A DNA stretch of 43,273 bases from a virus. Made by a program: the position numbers and the translations under genes. Position 1 is the first letter of the stretch, and each line of letters opens with the position of its first letter. Location of the stretch: the IMG/VR virus record IMGVR_UViG_3300044613_002874, positions 1 to 43,273 of that record. One strand, 5' to 3'. The notes beneath the pieces were generated by a model. That model saw nothing but the letters and a program-made list of their open reading frames with translations, was not told the DNA's origin and did not search any database. Of this stretch, positions 25,200-35,825 are shown piece after piece.

Positions 25200-27728
25200 T
25201 TATACAGTTATATATTGTCGCTGTACATTTATTTGTGTCGCATCATTATCTGGTGTGAAAATTAAATTAAGTATTCCAGATACCAAACTAGAAGAAAAAA
25301 TTCCTAATTTAGATATTGTAAAAATTTCACCATATTGCGAAATATTAACATTTGCTCCATCATGAATTAATATTATTTCAGTAGAATGATACTTATTATT
25401 GCTTGTAACTTGAACAAGATATTTAGCAGTTCTATATACTGTTGTATCAAACGTGTCTATAACAGTAGGAATAGCAGTTGTTGTCGTATACGATAGAATA
25501 GGCAACCCTGACGATGCAACAGAATCTACATATGATTTTGTTGCTAAATCATTTCCATTTATTGGTGGTAGACCATTGATTATTCTACTAGATGATAAAT
25601 CTAATTTACCAGTCCCATTTGGTGTTAATACAATATCTTGATTGGGATTGGCACTTCTAATACTATTACCTGAAAATATCAAATCATTAATAGTTAATTC
25701 ACCTACGATATTCTGTGGACTATCGCCATTCGTTGATATGTAATTGTTTTCTAAATATGTTACAATTGCTTCTTGTGTAGGTACGGTAAATTGATCTATA
25801 AATCCATTACTTGCCTTTAATTCTGGATCATTACTAATTTCTTTTAATTGAACCCCAGAAGGTGCACCATTTCTAATTAACGGTCCTACTGCTCCTAAAT
25901 TTGTAAAGTCAATAGTTGATGCATCTAATGTTGTAGTTTTTGTTAATATATCAACTGAAAATACAGTACCAACTTTATAAATCCCTCGCTCATTTATCGA
26001 AGAACAAAATACTTTTCCATAATTAGTTTCATATATTTCACGTGTACTTCTTGGTACTCCTGAATTTGTTGGCAATGCGTTATAGGTAACACCAGACCCA
26101 ACATAGCCAAAATTATGTGAATTTGATTTAATTATACTTGAATAATACATATTAACCGAATCACCAGCGAATACACTAAATTTAGTAGGTGTTACTTTAA
26201 TACTAGCAGTTGTTCCTGTTAATTGCACAACTGATGAAATAAAATACTTTGGTGATGTCGATGCAAATCCGATTAATGTATTTTGTAATGGAACTTTATT
26301 AATTCCATACACAATAAATTCTTGAATACCAGATAGAGATGCTTGTGCAATTGCTTCTGTAGTATGTGGACCAACAAAAGTGATAGAAGGTAATTCAGAA
26401 TACCCATATCCACCATCTTCAACTATAATTTCTACAATTTTTCCACCTACTACGGTAGGTGTCACAATTGCGGCTAATCCAGCATACTCCAATCTAGCCG
26501 ATCCATTTAACTCTGACCCAACATAATGAGTTGGGAAATTAGCTGGATCACTATCACTAGTTCCAGAAAGGATAACAACATATAAGTATGGACCATAACA
26601 TACTTGATCATACAAATTATAGTATGTTGAAGGAGTCCATTGTCTTCCAATTAAAATTTCTAAATTATCTGGATCATATCCATCACCTTGATTTGATAAG
26701 GTAATTGACAATAAATTACTGTATATAGATGCAGATACTATTCCATTTGATATATAAGCATCATAATTATAATTGTCGCTAAACAATCCATATGCCCCAT
26801 ATTCAGTTGAACATGCATTGGTATTAATGGTTGCACCTGATTCAGCGTTATAACTTATTGAACAAAATTTAGTCATACATGAATCAGCATAAATGGTCGC
26901 ACCATTTTCCGCCAAAATTCCAAAACCACCTTGATTTATTGCAATGAATTTATCCACGTAAGCGTGTTTTATAGTCGATGAAATAGAAAAAAGAACCCCA
27001 TCTACACGAACACCACCCCCGGCGCCAGCTGAATCAACACGATATGCAGGATCTGGCACTTCGCTGTTTGTTATCAAAGGCAACGCAGTTGCACCTATTG
27101 ACTGATTTTGCACGGTTTCATTAGGTATAAACTTCATTCCATTATTCAAATATGGGCCAGATATACTCGTGCAATCTTTAATAGTAGGAGCTGTTGTAAA
27201 TGTTGTGTATGGTAATATAGAGAATGCAAAACTTGGTGCTTGATGATCCTTAACGGTGATACATTCAATAGTTGATCCACTACTTAAATGAAAAACATCT
27301 AATTGTGGGTTTTGTGGAATAATAACAACTCTCGAATCTTCGCCGATGATAGTCACGTTTTTCGGACAGACAATAGGATTGTTTTCAGTATACTCACCAC
27401 TAAAGACGATAATAGTTGTACCAGGAACAGCAGAATTTATAGCAGAGGTTATAGACGGCTTTGGTGCTGTTATTGAATTTCCAGGATATAAATCATTACC
27501 ATTTTTTGAAACAAATAATACGTTTTCTGTAGGCAGGATATCGGTTTGTATAGCAGACTGTGGAATCCATTCAGTTGTCCCATCAGTTCTCCCAATTAGT
27601 ACACTGCTGTCCACATCTGGTGAGCCCAGCGCTGGCTGAGCTTGTTCTAGTGATACATATTTATATCTTGATGATGTTAATTTTGTTGCCGGAATTACCG
27701 GTTTTCTTCCACTTAATAAATTAGGCAT
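25200..27728 (-). CDS. Virion structural / fibre protein with pectate-lyase-like beta-helix
   Basis: This 842-residue protein has an N-terminal virion-type region (KYVSLEQAQPALGSPDVDSS), a right-handed beta-helix segment at about 95-320 (NVLFVSKNGNDLYPGNSI, TIIVFSGEYTENNPIV, VTIIGEDSRVVIIPQ), a module shared with the 1358-residue protein (FGYVGSGVTYNALP, YGKVFCSSINERGIYKVG), and a C-terminal sandwich (AKYLVQVTSNNKYHSTEIIL). Helices of this type form stalks or sugar-binding parts of fibres. A GNDLATKSYVDS motif near 710 is common in phage fibres. It overlaps the upstream gene by 8 nt and no enzyme active site can be claimed. Confidence 0.8.
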   Translation of the reverse strand: MPNLLSGRKPVIPATKLTSSRYKYVSLEQAQPALGSPDVDSSVLIGRTDGTTEWIPQSAIQTDILPTENVLFVSKNGNDLYPGNSITAPKPSITSAINSAVPGTTIIVFSGEYTENNPIVCPKNVTIIGEDSRVVIIPQNPQLDVFHLSSGSTIECITVKDHQAPSFAFSILPYTTFTTAPTIKDCTSISGPYLNNGMKFIPNETVQNQSIGATALPLITNSEVPDPAYRVDSAGAGGGVRVDGVLFSISSTIKHAYVDKFIAINQGGFGILAENGATIYADSCMTKFCSISYNAESGATINTNACSTEYGAYGLFSDNYNYDAYISNGIVSASIYSNLLSITLSNQGDGYDPDNLEILIGRQWTPSTYYNLYDQVCYGPYLYVVILSGTSDSDPANFPTHYVGSELNGSARLEYAGLAAIVTPTVVGGKIVEIIVEDGGYGYSELPSITFVGPHTTEAIAQASLSGIQEFIVYGINKVPLQNTLIGFASTSPKYFISSVVQLTGTTASIKVTPTKFSVFAGDSVNMYYSSIIKSNSHNFGYVGSGVTYNALPTNSGVPRSTREIYETNYGKVFCSSINERGIYKVGTVFSVDILTKTTTLDASTIDFTNLGAVGPLIRNGAPSGVQLKEISNDPELKASNGFIDQFTVPTQEAIVTYLENNYISTNGDSPQNIVGELTINDLIFSGNSIRSANPNQDIVLTPNGTGKLDLSSSRIINGLPPINGNDLATKSYVDSVASSGLPILSYTTTTAIPTVIDTFDTTVYRTAKYLVQVTSNNKYHSTEIILIHDGANVNISQYGEIFTISKLGIFSSSLVSGILNLIFTPDNDATQINVQRQYITV

Positions 27729-30492
27729 TTGCAGTCTCTAATATGCTGAGAGTAACTTTTAATCCACTAGATTCACTAGCAAAAGCTACTATACTATCGA
27801 AGCTTTCGATAATCATTTTCCCTGATAATAACGATGCTGAATCGTTTGGAGGTATGATATAATCCTTTACTATTTCAGTAACGGTATCCCCTGCTTGGTA
27901 TCCATTTAATGTTGCTGGGTCCGGGAATACTGGTATATTTCTATAATGAGCAAAAGTTAGACTAATATCATGGTCTGTTACATTAGCAACTTGGGCCATT
28001 AAGACAATAGAAGTAACACCAGGAGGAGCTGTGTATATTTTAGTAGTATTAGGAGATTTAAGATTATTCATGTACCCAATCACTTCTGATACAATAAATT
28101 CCTTATTCAGCATAATCAAATCAAATGCGGTTTGATATGCTTCATCACTCACTGGTGTGCTAGCAATAGGTTCACGAACATTCGCTGAGCCTGGACCGTT
28201 GTTTATAATATTAACTAAAGTATCAATTAATCCAAATGGATGTGATCTATCAATATTATAAATACTCCATGCAATTTCATCACATTTTCTAGGATCTCCA
28301 GCTGTTGGGATATAATATGACATATCCTGTTTGATTTCTTGTTGATACGGTGCTTTTAAGTATTTATTTTTATTTTTGTATGAAGTAATAGCACCTTGAG
28401 TTAAAAATGTATTAGTCACGATAGCCGACATAACAATACCCATATAATTATATGCATCAATGGTGTCTGTTTTTTCAGTTGGAACTACTGATGTATCGGC
28501 AGAATTACTATAGTAATACACTCCAGCTTGTGCAGCTTGACGATTACCGGGATATGTCAAATCGAAATTAATACAATCAACAATATATCCTATATCTCTA
28601 AAACATAGATTATCATTTGTGTATAATGAACTATTTGGATAAGTAAATCCAACTGAAACTGTACCAGATCCAACGACACTCCCTGTTGCTACAAAGGTAG
28701 TACCAGAAACAAATCCCACTGGTGCACCAGCTGCACCGAAATCACTATCACCAACAGTAACAATGGTATAGGTTCTACCTGTTTGCATTTCAGTTGATGA
28801 TATTACAGTGTAATGTGTAATTGCATCAATATACGCAACGATTTGAGCTTGAATAAATTCTTTATTTGCTAATAGAATTTTTGCTGCACTAATTAGATTA
28901 TAATCTGTGGTTTCTTTCAAACCTATTGGATGTAATTCAGAAGTGAACCCAAGTTCGTCCATATTCCAATCAGAAAGATTCAAAGTTGGATTTTTGTTTG
29001 TGTTAATAGTGTTACTTATGTATACTACGCCATTATAAACAACTGCATCATCTGGTTGATATGCTACCGAGTTAGACCAAGGAGAGGCATATGCCCCATT
29101 GGGTCCATATTTTATAATGTTTCTAATTAACCTAACATTTTCAGATGCAATATCTGCTTCATATGATGAGCCAGAGGTTAAACTAATGTTCTGTAAAACA
29201 TCTCTTTGATAAATCGTGGCAATCGGTTGTCCTAAAATAACATCATTAACAAGTGTTTCAAGATATTTATAAGCCGATAACGCTTCCGCCATTTCGGTTT
29301 CTATTAAACTAACATCGGTCGAAAATCCATAATAATAAACCCCAGCTTGGATAGTTTGTCTATTACCACCATATTTCAAATCAAATGAGATAGAATCAAC
29401 AATATAGCCAATATCTCTGTAGCATTTATCAGAATCATAGGCAAACGAATAAGAGAACGGAGGGGTGTTTGATGCTACATTATAGTTAATCCATGCAATC
29501 ACTTCTGATTGAATATATTTTTTATTTGCTTGCAATAAAGTATAAGCATTTAATAAACCAGTATCGCTAGTAGCCATACCATTTGGCTGAATATCATCAG
29601 TTACACCAGTAGTGCCATTTACAATAATGTCAGAAATTTTAGACATTAATGTATCCACTTTATTCTTACTAGTTAAATTACCTGGAATAGATGTATTGAT
29701 AATTTGGGACAATTTATTACCAGTTGTATTGATGATTACTTCATTTACAACAATTTTTTTCATTAATGATTTTGCAAAATCGACAGCTGCAGACGTTTGA
29801 TTAATTTCACCATTAATTTTTGTAGATCCCTGTGACCAATATTGCAATCCAGCAAACAAAGATTGGGTAGATCCATTGAACAATAAATCAAATGCAATAG
29901 AATCAACAATTAATCCAGTATCTCGGGAGCATTTTGCTTTATCATAAACATATCCTTTTCCAAATCTACTATTGACAAACGCAACAATTTCATGTTGTAA
30001 AAAAGTTTTGTTTGCTTGTAAAATAGCAACAGCGTTAGCCATTGAAGAGTTTGTATCAATATGTGCTCCATTTGTAATAATTCTATCAGTAACACCGGCT
30101 GTACCATTTTCAATAATATCGATAATCAAATTAAATTCATTTTCAATTAATAGTTGAGATTCGAGATCGCTTTCTGGATAACTCATATTTTGCGATATTA
30201 AATTTCCCACTGATGCATCAACTGGTATATTGAGTATTAATTGCAATGCCACTTCTTTTGCATGTTGTAACGCTGAAATGGTTTGAAATACTTCCCCGTC
30301 AATTTTTGATACTCCTTGTGACCAATATTGCACTGCTGCAAATTCTGTTTGTGTTGATCCACCGAATAATAAATCATATGCAATTGAATCGACAATCAAT
30401 GCAGTATCCCTAGCACATTTTGCTTGGTTATATTTCAGTGTTGATAACACTGCTGTTTTTGTTTTAAACGTATTTAATGGTATTAATGCCAT
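27721..30492 (-). CDS. Large virion protein built from four KC-RD repeats
   Basis: This 923-residue protein is mostly four copies of a unit of about 170-270 residues, starting near residues 21, 181, 351 and 624. Each copy has KCxRDxGxIVDxIxFDL (LC in the fourth), then GGN/GST-x-QT, then YYY or QYW, and ends with a helix such as LQANKTFLQHEIVAFVNSRF. A TYTIVTVGDSDFGAAGAPVG module, found in many phage fibres, lies at about 574-593. The last 100 residues look like a small beta domain. It lies between two beta-helix proteins in one operon, so it should be a fibre or baseplate-peripheral part. I know no assigned function for this repeat. Confidence 0.78.
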   Translation of the reverse strand: MALIPLNTFKTKTAVLSTLKYNQAKCARDTALIVDSIAYDLLFGGSTQTEFAAVQYWSQGVSKIDGEVFQTISALQHAKEVALQLILNIPVDASVGNLISQNMSYPESDLESQLLIENEFNLIIDIIENGTAGVTDRIITNGAHIDTNSSMANAVAILQANKTFLQHEIVAFVNSRFGKGYVYDKAKCSRDTGLIVDSIAFDLLFNGSTQSLFAGLQYWSQGSTKINGEINQTSAAVDFAKSLMKKIVVNEVIINTTGNKLSQIINTSIPGNLTSKNKVDTLMSKISDIIVNGTTGVTDDIQPNGMATSDTGLLNAYTLLQANKKYIQSEVIAWINYNVASNTPPFSYSFAYDSDKCYRDIGYIVDSISFDLKYGGNRQTIQAGVYYYGFSTDVSLIETEMAEALSAYKYLETLVNDVILGQPIATIYQRDVLQNISLTSGSSYEADIASENVRLIRNIIKYGPNGAYASPWSNSVAYQPDDAVVYNGVVYISNTINTNKNPTLNLSDWNMDELGFTSELHPIGLKETTDYNLISAAKILLANKEFIQAQIVAYIDAITHYTVISSTEMQTGRTYTIVTVGDSDFGAAGAPVGFVSGTTFVATGSVVGSGTVSVGFTYPNSSLYTNDNLCFRDIGYIVDCINFDLTYPGNRQAAQAGVYYYSNSADTSVVPTEKTDTIDAYNYMGIVMSAIVTNTFLTQGAITSYKNKNKYLKAPYQQEIKQDMSYYIPTAGDPRKCDEIAWSIYNIDRSHPFGLIDTLVNIINNGPGSANVREPIASTPVSDEAYQTAFDLIMLNKEFIVSEVIGYMNNLKSPNTTKIYTAPPGVTSIVLMAQVANVTDHDISLTFAHYRNIPVFPDPATLNGYQAGDTVTEIVKDYIIPPNDSASLLSGKMIIESFDSIVAFASESSGLKVTLSILETANA

Positions 30493-30504
30493 GTATAAAT
30501 CCTC

Positions 30505-33500
30505 TTAACCTTCAATTGCTAATATAAACGGTGTCATTTCTGCAAACAAACTCTTTTGGAATGTTCTACCGCTCAGAACACCAGTTGCTTGACTAATTAC
30601 TAGATCTGGTCCTATTCTAAAATCACCATTCTGATCAGTTGATGTGAAAAAAACTTTCCCACCATTCAACATATTTACCTCATTTTCTTGGATAGGATCA
30701 GATCTGCCAACCTGTGGTAATGCACCATAATTAGTCCCTGATCCAATATATTCAAAAAGATATCCAGAAGCTGACATATAACTTCTTTGATAGAAGTTAA
30801 CCAACGCACCATCCGGGAATAATGCACTATTCCTAACATTATCTTCAATTTCAACAATGTGATATGTACCAGGTTTTGAAAAGTATGACAACCCAGAATA
30901 TACTGAATTGTAATTGCCACCACTGGTTAAATCATATGCTAAATTTACACAGATTAATTTAACATCTCGTCTACATTTATTGCTATTGTATTCTAATTGA
31001 AACCATGCACCGGATTCTGCTGTTCTTATTTGTTCTTCAATATAAGCAGTAATTTCTTCTACGCAGAAATCTAAATTTGATAATATTAATTTTGCTGCAT
31101 CACCATGATTATTATTAACAACCCCGGTAGTTGATAATTCGATATCAATACCAGCAGCTGCAACAATTTCTGCATCAGTATTTCCAGCCAATATACCAGC
31201 TTTAACAATATTTGGATTTCCTAAAATAGTGATAATATTAGTCATTAATTCATCAATTATTGCAGCCATGGCTAATTTATCATAGGTAGATGCTAATTTT
31301 TGATCAATCACTTGCTCAACAATATTTTGTGAACTAACTACTACCTCATTCTGTACAATCTGTTTAACAATATTAGTTAATGCGACCAGTGACGATATCT
31401 CAGGCTGTGGCAAAGTGGTAATTTGCTTTTCTGGTAAAATGCTATCACCAAGTGATATTATAGATCCATCTGACCTAAACGTTGGGTTAGTAGCAGGTGT
31501 ACTAGACAAAATCGTATAATATGCATTACCACACGTGAATAATGTAAAATAATTAGGATTATTCAAATCACCGCCAGACATATTAACTGGTTTACTTAAG
31601 TATATAGTTTCTGGATCCATATCACTAATAACGGTTCCATCAAGAATATACAATTCCCCTGTCTCTGAATCATAATTATTTCCATATTGATCGTAAATAT
31701 ATACTCGTTGTCCAATAAACATGTTAATAGGATTGACACCACTTATGGATAACTCACCTTTTGTAATAGTTGACAAAGTAATGGTAGCTGTCAAAAATCC
31801 AGGTTTACCTTGTGCATTAATATATTCAGATGGTGGTAATATTTCCATCATTAATGAAATATGTGGTCTATATGCAATATCTGGTAGGAAAACACAAATT
31901 TGTTGTTTGTTAGGAAAAAATCCAGAAGGATAATATTCATTATAGTCAAATTCATTAGTCACAGAATTAAATGTATAATTTGTTGGATTATAGACTGTGC
32001 CAGAAAATTCACGTGGTCCATATCCTTTTGAAATCATGCAATATTTTCCAAAATTGGCGTTTGAATTAGTGATAGATGCAATGCCACCATTATCAGTTTG
32101 TACTGCAATCGAACTAAAGATTGTAAATACTGATACTAATTGAACATAACCACGATTAGTAACTCTGATACCACGACCGCCCTGATTCACTTGTGTGAAA
32201 GCATCAGCAACGAATGACCGAATTGGAGAATTGGTTGTGACAACATCACCATCTATTAACATGCCACCCATAGAACCCCATGGATCGCATTTGCGATTAC
32301 TCCATCTTGACGGAATCGTTGATTCAACTGCTGGATACACAGATGGCCAACCAAAATACAAAGTTGAATTATTCCCAACACCAACTGTTTTATTATCTAA
32401 ATACAATCTAACTCGATTAACATCAGTATAAATATAATTTAAAATTTTTGTTGCTTTTTGAATATCATCTGCTGAAATACCAGTAGCAGAAAATAATGCA
32501 GTACCAGTATGTTTTCTATACTTTTTCGTTGTATCAGATGGATTAGTACCAATCAAATTGGTACCATTTTCAACAATATCTTTAATAATATTAACATTTT
32601 TTTCAATAGATACTGATGCAATTTCCCCATACATCCAATCTAAATTAATAGTTTGATCATATGACATACTAATGTTTCGTATGACATTTTGTATTACCGT
32701 ATTTAATTGCGTAAATGCATCTAACCATATAAGCAATTCTTGTTGTGTCAATACTAAATGATTAGCATTATAATAAGCTGTTGCAACTTCAATTGTACGC
32801 GAATTCCCACCCAATAAAGTATCATGTGCCAACGCATCGATAATATATCCAAGATCACGTTTGCATTTCATTCTGTCATAAACAAAAGTTGGATAATTGG
32901 TAGTTATGTATCCATCTATTCTATTCTGTAAATATGTTCTATTATTAATAATTAACAATTCAGCACTTGTTAAACCAAATTCTGGACCAGTACTTTTATA
33001 CTCACGATCAATGTATTCATCGGTTCCAAATGTTAAAATATTTTCAATTATTTGAATATTATTATTAAATGGTTGTATTGCAATAGCCCCATCTGTTAGT
33101 GAGGCATTTATTACTTGTGAAATACCAAATTTAGCAGTACCATTACCAGAACCGATCCCAGTGGCAACAAATGTCATACCAACAGTGTTACTTTCTGCGC
33201 CAATGTCGATAAAGTTAGTTGATCCAATTGAAACAATTGTATATGTTTTACCAGGAATAAACAAACCAGCATCCACTGTAGTTCCTGCATATAAGTCAGG
33301 GATAACTGAATTTTCTATGATTGATTCAACTAATGTTTTTATGAATCCCAACACATCTATTGTTTGATCAATTTCACCGGAAATTTTACTGATAGCATTA
33401 TCCCAATACGCTTTACCACATTGGATTGATTTTGAATTTCCACCAAAAGTAGTATCATACATAACATGTTCAATAATTATTCTAATATCTCTACTGCATT

Positions 33501-34581
33501 TTTGAGAATCATAAGTAAAATTATACCAAATACCAGATGTAGCAGCTGCTACATTATCACTGATATATTTTAAAACTTGCTCTTGGATAAATTGAATATT
33601 TGCGAAAACTAAAGCTCTAGCAGAAAAAAATCCTTGATTTTGTGGGGCAGTATTGATAGACATACCAACCTCAATGAGCCCAGCGCCTTCTGATAATACA
33701 ACATCAATTATATCTGTTGGTATTCCATCTAGGCCAAACGTAGTTGTACCAACTGCCACTGGGATTTGAACTGTTTGATTTGGCACAAACATTGCTCCAT
33801 CATATAACCACGGCCCTGATTGATTTGTACAATTTTGAATATAGGGTGATTTATAGACAGTTATCTTACCAGTTTTTAATGTTGCATTAGCAGTCGCAGT
33901 TGCATTACTAGATATTTTGATTGTATTATTAGCTGAATCGATTGAAACAACAGTTGCTCCAGGGGGGATCAAAGTTGAAAATGATTCTGTACCGAAAATT
34001 TCCATACCGACAACAATATTATCAATCGGTGAAACGTTAGTAATCGATTGACTACCTACCGTAGTAGAACCAGTAAAAGCAAACCCATAATTTATAGGAA
34101 ATGCTACTGCATACGCCCCTCTATCTAACATTGGATCTACAATTCCACTTCGCCCATTAATAATTTGTAATTGGGAAATGTAGCAAGAACTGTTAACATG
34201 GAAAACGTCTTGTGTTTTGTTAATTGGTTCAATTGTTGTTGTTCTTAAATCACTACCCATGATAGAAGTGTATGGTTTGACAACAATTGGGTTATTCTCA
34301 AAATAATGTCCAGGAGCTACTTTAATCGCTGTCCCAGAGGTATACTTGGGGGATTTTACTGCACCACTGATTGTTCTGCATGCTTTTGTTGGATCAGCAG
34401 CAGTCCCATCATTAGTGTCAGATCCATCCATAGTTACATATAAAATATTAGATACAACCGGTGCTGTTCCATATGCGGCCCCTTTTACAAGAAAGTCACC
34501 ATCGATGACTGCACGTGCGCCATTTTCAGAATCCACCTGTATTACGTAATCACCTTGGTCGATTTTTAATACTCTTGACAT
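30505..34581 (-). CDS. Giant virion / fibre protein: beta-helix plus three KC-RD repeats
   Basis: This 1358-residue protein begins MSRVLKIDQGDYVIQVDSEN, then has a beta-helix start at about 47-150 (NILYVTMDGSDTNDGTAADP, AIKVAPGHYFENNPIVV, TSIMGSDLRTTTIEP). Three KC-RD units follow: YDSQKCSRDIRIIIEHV, YDRMKCKRDLGYIIDAL and YNSNKCRRDVKLICVNL. A TYTIVSIGSTNFIDIGAES module and a second beta-helix segment (GGRGIRVTNRGYVQLVSVF) lie between them. The C-terminus (YLFEYIGSGTNYGALPQ, GKVFFTSTDQNGDFRIG) is shared with the 842-residue protein. AAGGAG lies 6 nt before the ATG. A host-contact or baseplate-attached role is likely by position and composition. Confidence 0.8.
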   Translation of the reverse strand: MSRVLKIDQGDYVIQVDSENGARAVIDGDFLVKGAAYGTAPVVSNILYVTMDGSDTNDGTAADPTKACRTISGAVKSPKYTSGTAIKVAPGHYFENNPIVVKPYTSIMGSDLRTTTIEPINKTQDVFHVNSSCYISQLQIINGRSGIVDPMLDRGAYAVAFPINYGFAFTGSTTVGSQSITNVSPIDNIVVGMEIFGTESFSTLIPPGATVVSIDSANNTIKISSNATATANATLKTGKITVYKSPYIQNCTNQSGPWLYDGAMFVPNQTVQIPVAVGTTTFGLDGIPTDIIDVVLSEGAGLIEVGMSINTAPQNQGFFSARALVFANIQFIQEQVLKYISDNVAAATSGIWYNFTYDSQKCSRDIRIIIEHVMYDTTFGGNSKSIQCGKAYWDNAISKISGEIDQTIDVLGFIKTLVESIIENSVIPDLYAGTTVDAGLFIPGKTYTIVSIGSTNFIDIGAESNTVGMTFVATGIGSGNGTAKFGISQVINASLTDGAIAIQPFNNNIQIIENILTFGTDEYIDREYKSTGPEFGLTSAELLIINNRTYLQNRIDGYITTNYPTFVYDRMKCKRDLGYIIDALAHDTLLGGNSRTIEVATAYYNANHLVLTQQELLIWLDAFTQLNTVIQNVIRNISMSYDQTINLDWMYGEIASVSIEKNVNIIKDIVENGTNLIGTNPSDTTKKYRKHTGTALFSATGISADDIQKATKILNYIYTDVNRVRLYLDNKTVGVGNNSTLYFGWPSVYPAVESTIPSRWSNRKCDPWGSMGGMLIDGDVVTTNSPIRSFVADAFTQVNQGGRGIRVTNRGYVQLVSVFTIFSSIAVQTDNGGIASITNSNANFGKYCMISKGYGPREFSGTVYNPTNYTFNSVTNEFDYNEYYPSGFFPNKQQICVFLPDIAYRPHISLMMEILPPSEYINAQGKPGFLTATITLSTITKGELSISGVNPINMFIGQRVYIYDQYGNNYDSETGELYILDGTVISDMDPETIYLSKPVNMSGGDLNNPNYFTLFTCGNAYYTILSSTPATNPTFRSDGSIISLGDSILPEKQITTLPQPEISSLVALTNIVKQIVQNEVVVSSQNIVEQVIDQKLASTYDKLAMAAIIDELMTNIITILGNPNIVKAGILAGNTDAEIVAAAGIDIELSTTGVVNNNHGDAAKLILSNLDFCVEEITAYIEEQIRTAESGAWFQLEYNSNKCRRDVKLICVNLAYDLTSGGNYNSVYSGLSYFSKPGTYHIVEIEDNVRNSALFPDGALVNFYQRSYMSASGYLFEYIGSGTNYGALPQVGRSDPIQENEVNMLNGGKVFFTSTDQNGDFRIGPDLVISQATGVLSGRTFQKSLFAEMTPFILAIEG

Positions 34582-34595
34582 TTATACTCCTTAAG

Positions 34596-34618
34596 TGGAG
34601 GGATATAAAATCCCTCCA
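34596..34618. other. Symmetric hairpin in the gap before the 1358-residue gene
   Basis: A 9-bp perfect stem (TGGAGGGAT and its complement) with a 5-nt loop fills the gap between the 342-residue gene and the next ribosome binding site. No T run follows it on the minus strand, so it may be an mRNA-stabilising or processing hairpin rather than a terminator. Confidence 0.5.
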
Positions 34619-34634
34619 TTGTTTTCATTTTTAT

Positions 34635-35663
34635 TTAAGCGTTATCGATTTTTACGTTAATACCAGCAGCAAGGTATGGTTGAACTGCATACACTTTAGT
34701 ACCAGATGTTGAGTTCATGGTCCAAGCTACGTTTTGTCCGTTAGGATATGTAGTTGGATCGGCAAATTCACCATCTGTATTGGACGCTTTACGTTTAATT
34801 AATGCTTTATGTGCAGTTAGTTTAAGAACCCAATATTCTTTACCAGCTGCATCGAATGCAGTAATATCCATTTCATTAAATGTATTGTCGCCATCAGTAT
34901 CAGCTGCAGCACCGCCAGTTTTTGCAACTAAAATTGCAGATCGGACAGTCCATGGTTCACCAGAGACAAGTGTCGCTGTTCTAACAGCATATCTACGGCT
35001 AGATTCTTGTTTTACAATATCAACTTTTTGACGAGATCCACCACCATTGCCTATCCAAGCATATGCAGTAATCGCATTTTCTTGATTAGTTGATGAGCTA
35101 ACTGCACCTGTATCAGCAGCCAAGTTAACAGATGTAGCAGTTACTGATTGTGTAAAGGTAACTGTTGCTGATGAATATCCTGAACCAGGTTCTGTAATCA
35201 AAACCTCTTTAGCATTGTAATTTACTGTAAAAGTAGCACCAGTTGCTGCTGGGTTAGTTACTGTAATATTAGTTACAGTTTGTGCGCCAGATGGAAGTGT
35301 TCCTGCTGCATAAGGATATGATCCACGTTCGTTTATAGTTGCACCTGTAATTGCGCCATCAACCGCAGTAATTGTAAATAATGTACCATTACCAATCGTA
35401 ACAACATCACCTGATGTATAATCACTCATTGTTCCACCGAATGCAGTAATAATATTAACTTGTGATGTTACTGTACCCACAGCTTTCACACCGTTTGGTA
35501 ATTGTGGGTCTGAAAATGTGGTAGTAGGACGAGCGGTATATGAGCCCAATGCATTTAATGTAACACTAGCAATACTTGAACCACCTATACCATTATCTGT
35601 AGTTACACTAATTGAACCGATATTACGGTTACCAAAGAATTTTTTATTTAAAGGTCTTCCCAT
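34635..35663 (-). CDS. Virion protein with GSGY beta repeats, possible head decoration or fibre base
   Basis: This 342-residue protein starts MGRPLNKKFFGNRNIGSISV, an N-terminus shared with an abundant virion protein coded next to gp23 in aquatic T4-like phages. Residues about 20-180 contain repeats of a Gly-Ser-Gly-Tyr type (ALGSYTARPTTTFSDPQLP, NERGSYPYAAGTLPSG, EPGSGYSSATVTF). Residues about 205-300 form a second domain (YAWIGNGGGSRQKVDIVKQ, RRYAVRTATLVSGEPW). AAGGAG lies 9 nt before the ATG. It is the first gene after the capsid terminator, with its own GATAAATA promoter and about 90 nt of leader containing a small GCTGA/TCAGC hairpin (35696-35711). A capsid decoration role is suggested only by position. 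Confidence 0.72.
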   Translation of the reverse strand: MGRPLNKKFFGNRNIGSISVTTDNGIGGSSIASVTLNALGSYTARPTTTFSDPQLPNGVKAVGTVTSQVNIITAFGGTMSDYTSGDVVTIGNGTLFTITAVDGAITGATINERGSYPYAAGTLPSGAQTVTNITVTNPAATGATFTVNYNAKEVLITEPGSGYSSATVTFTQSVTATSVNLAADTGAVSSSTNQENAITAYAWIGNGGGSRQKVDIVKQESSRRYAVRTATLVSGEPWTVRSAILVAKTGGAAADTDGDNTFNEMDITAFDAAGKEYWVLKLTAHKALIKRKASNTDGEFADPTTYPNGQNVAWTMNSTSGTKVYAVQPYLAAGINVKIDNA

Positions 35664-35751
35664 TTGTTTTGTCTCCTTGACGTTCTAGGTCATACGCTGA
35701 GGGATTTCAGCATAAATCAGTCTATTAGTCTGATATAATTATGACTGTAAG

Positions 35752-35759
35752 TATTTATC
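35752..35759 (-). promoter_or_regulatory. Late promoter element GATAAATA for the fibre operon
   Basis: The minus strand reads AGGATAAATACTTACAG between the capsid terminator and the GSGY-repeat gene. It probably drives the 15-kb run of virion and fibre genes down to 20688. Confidence 0.65.
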
Positions 35760-35776
35760 CTTAATAGCCAAGATAT

Positions 35777-35803
35777 AAAAAAAGGGCCCCGAAGAGCCCT
35801 TTC
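35777..35803 (-). terminator. Rho-independent terminator with UUCG loop after gp23
   Basis: On the minus strand AAAGGGCTC, TTCG and GGGCCCTTT pair (one G-U wobble), followed by a run of Ts. It lies 23 nt after the capsid stop. Confidence 0.92.
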
Positions 35804-35825
35804 ATGATAAGTTATAGGTTTAACT

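Noticed and set aside
27654-27661. TATAAATA on the minus strand
   Set aside because: It lies within codons near the start of the 842-residue gene (RYKYV), with no downstream gene start close by, so it is probably chance.
34596-34618. Hairpin read as a rho-independent terminator
   Set aside because: No T run follows on the minus strand, and the next gene has no promoter of its own, so full termination here is unlikely.
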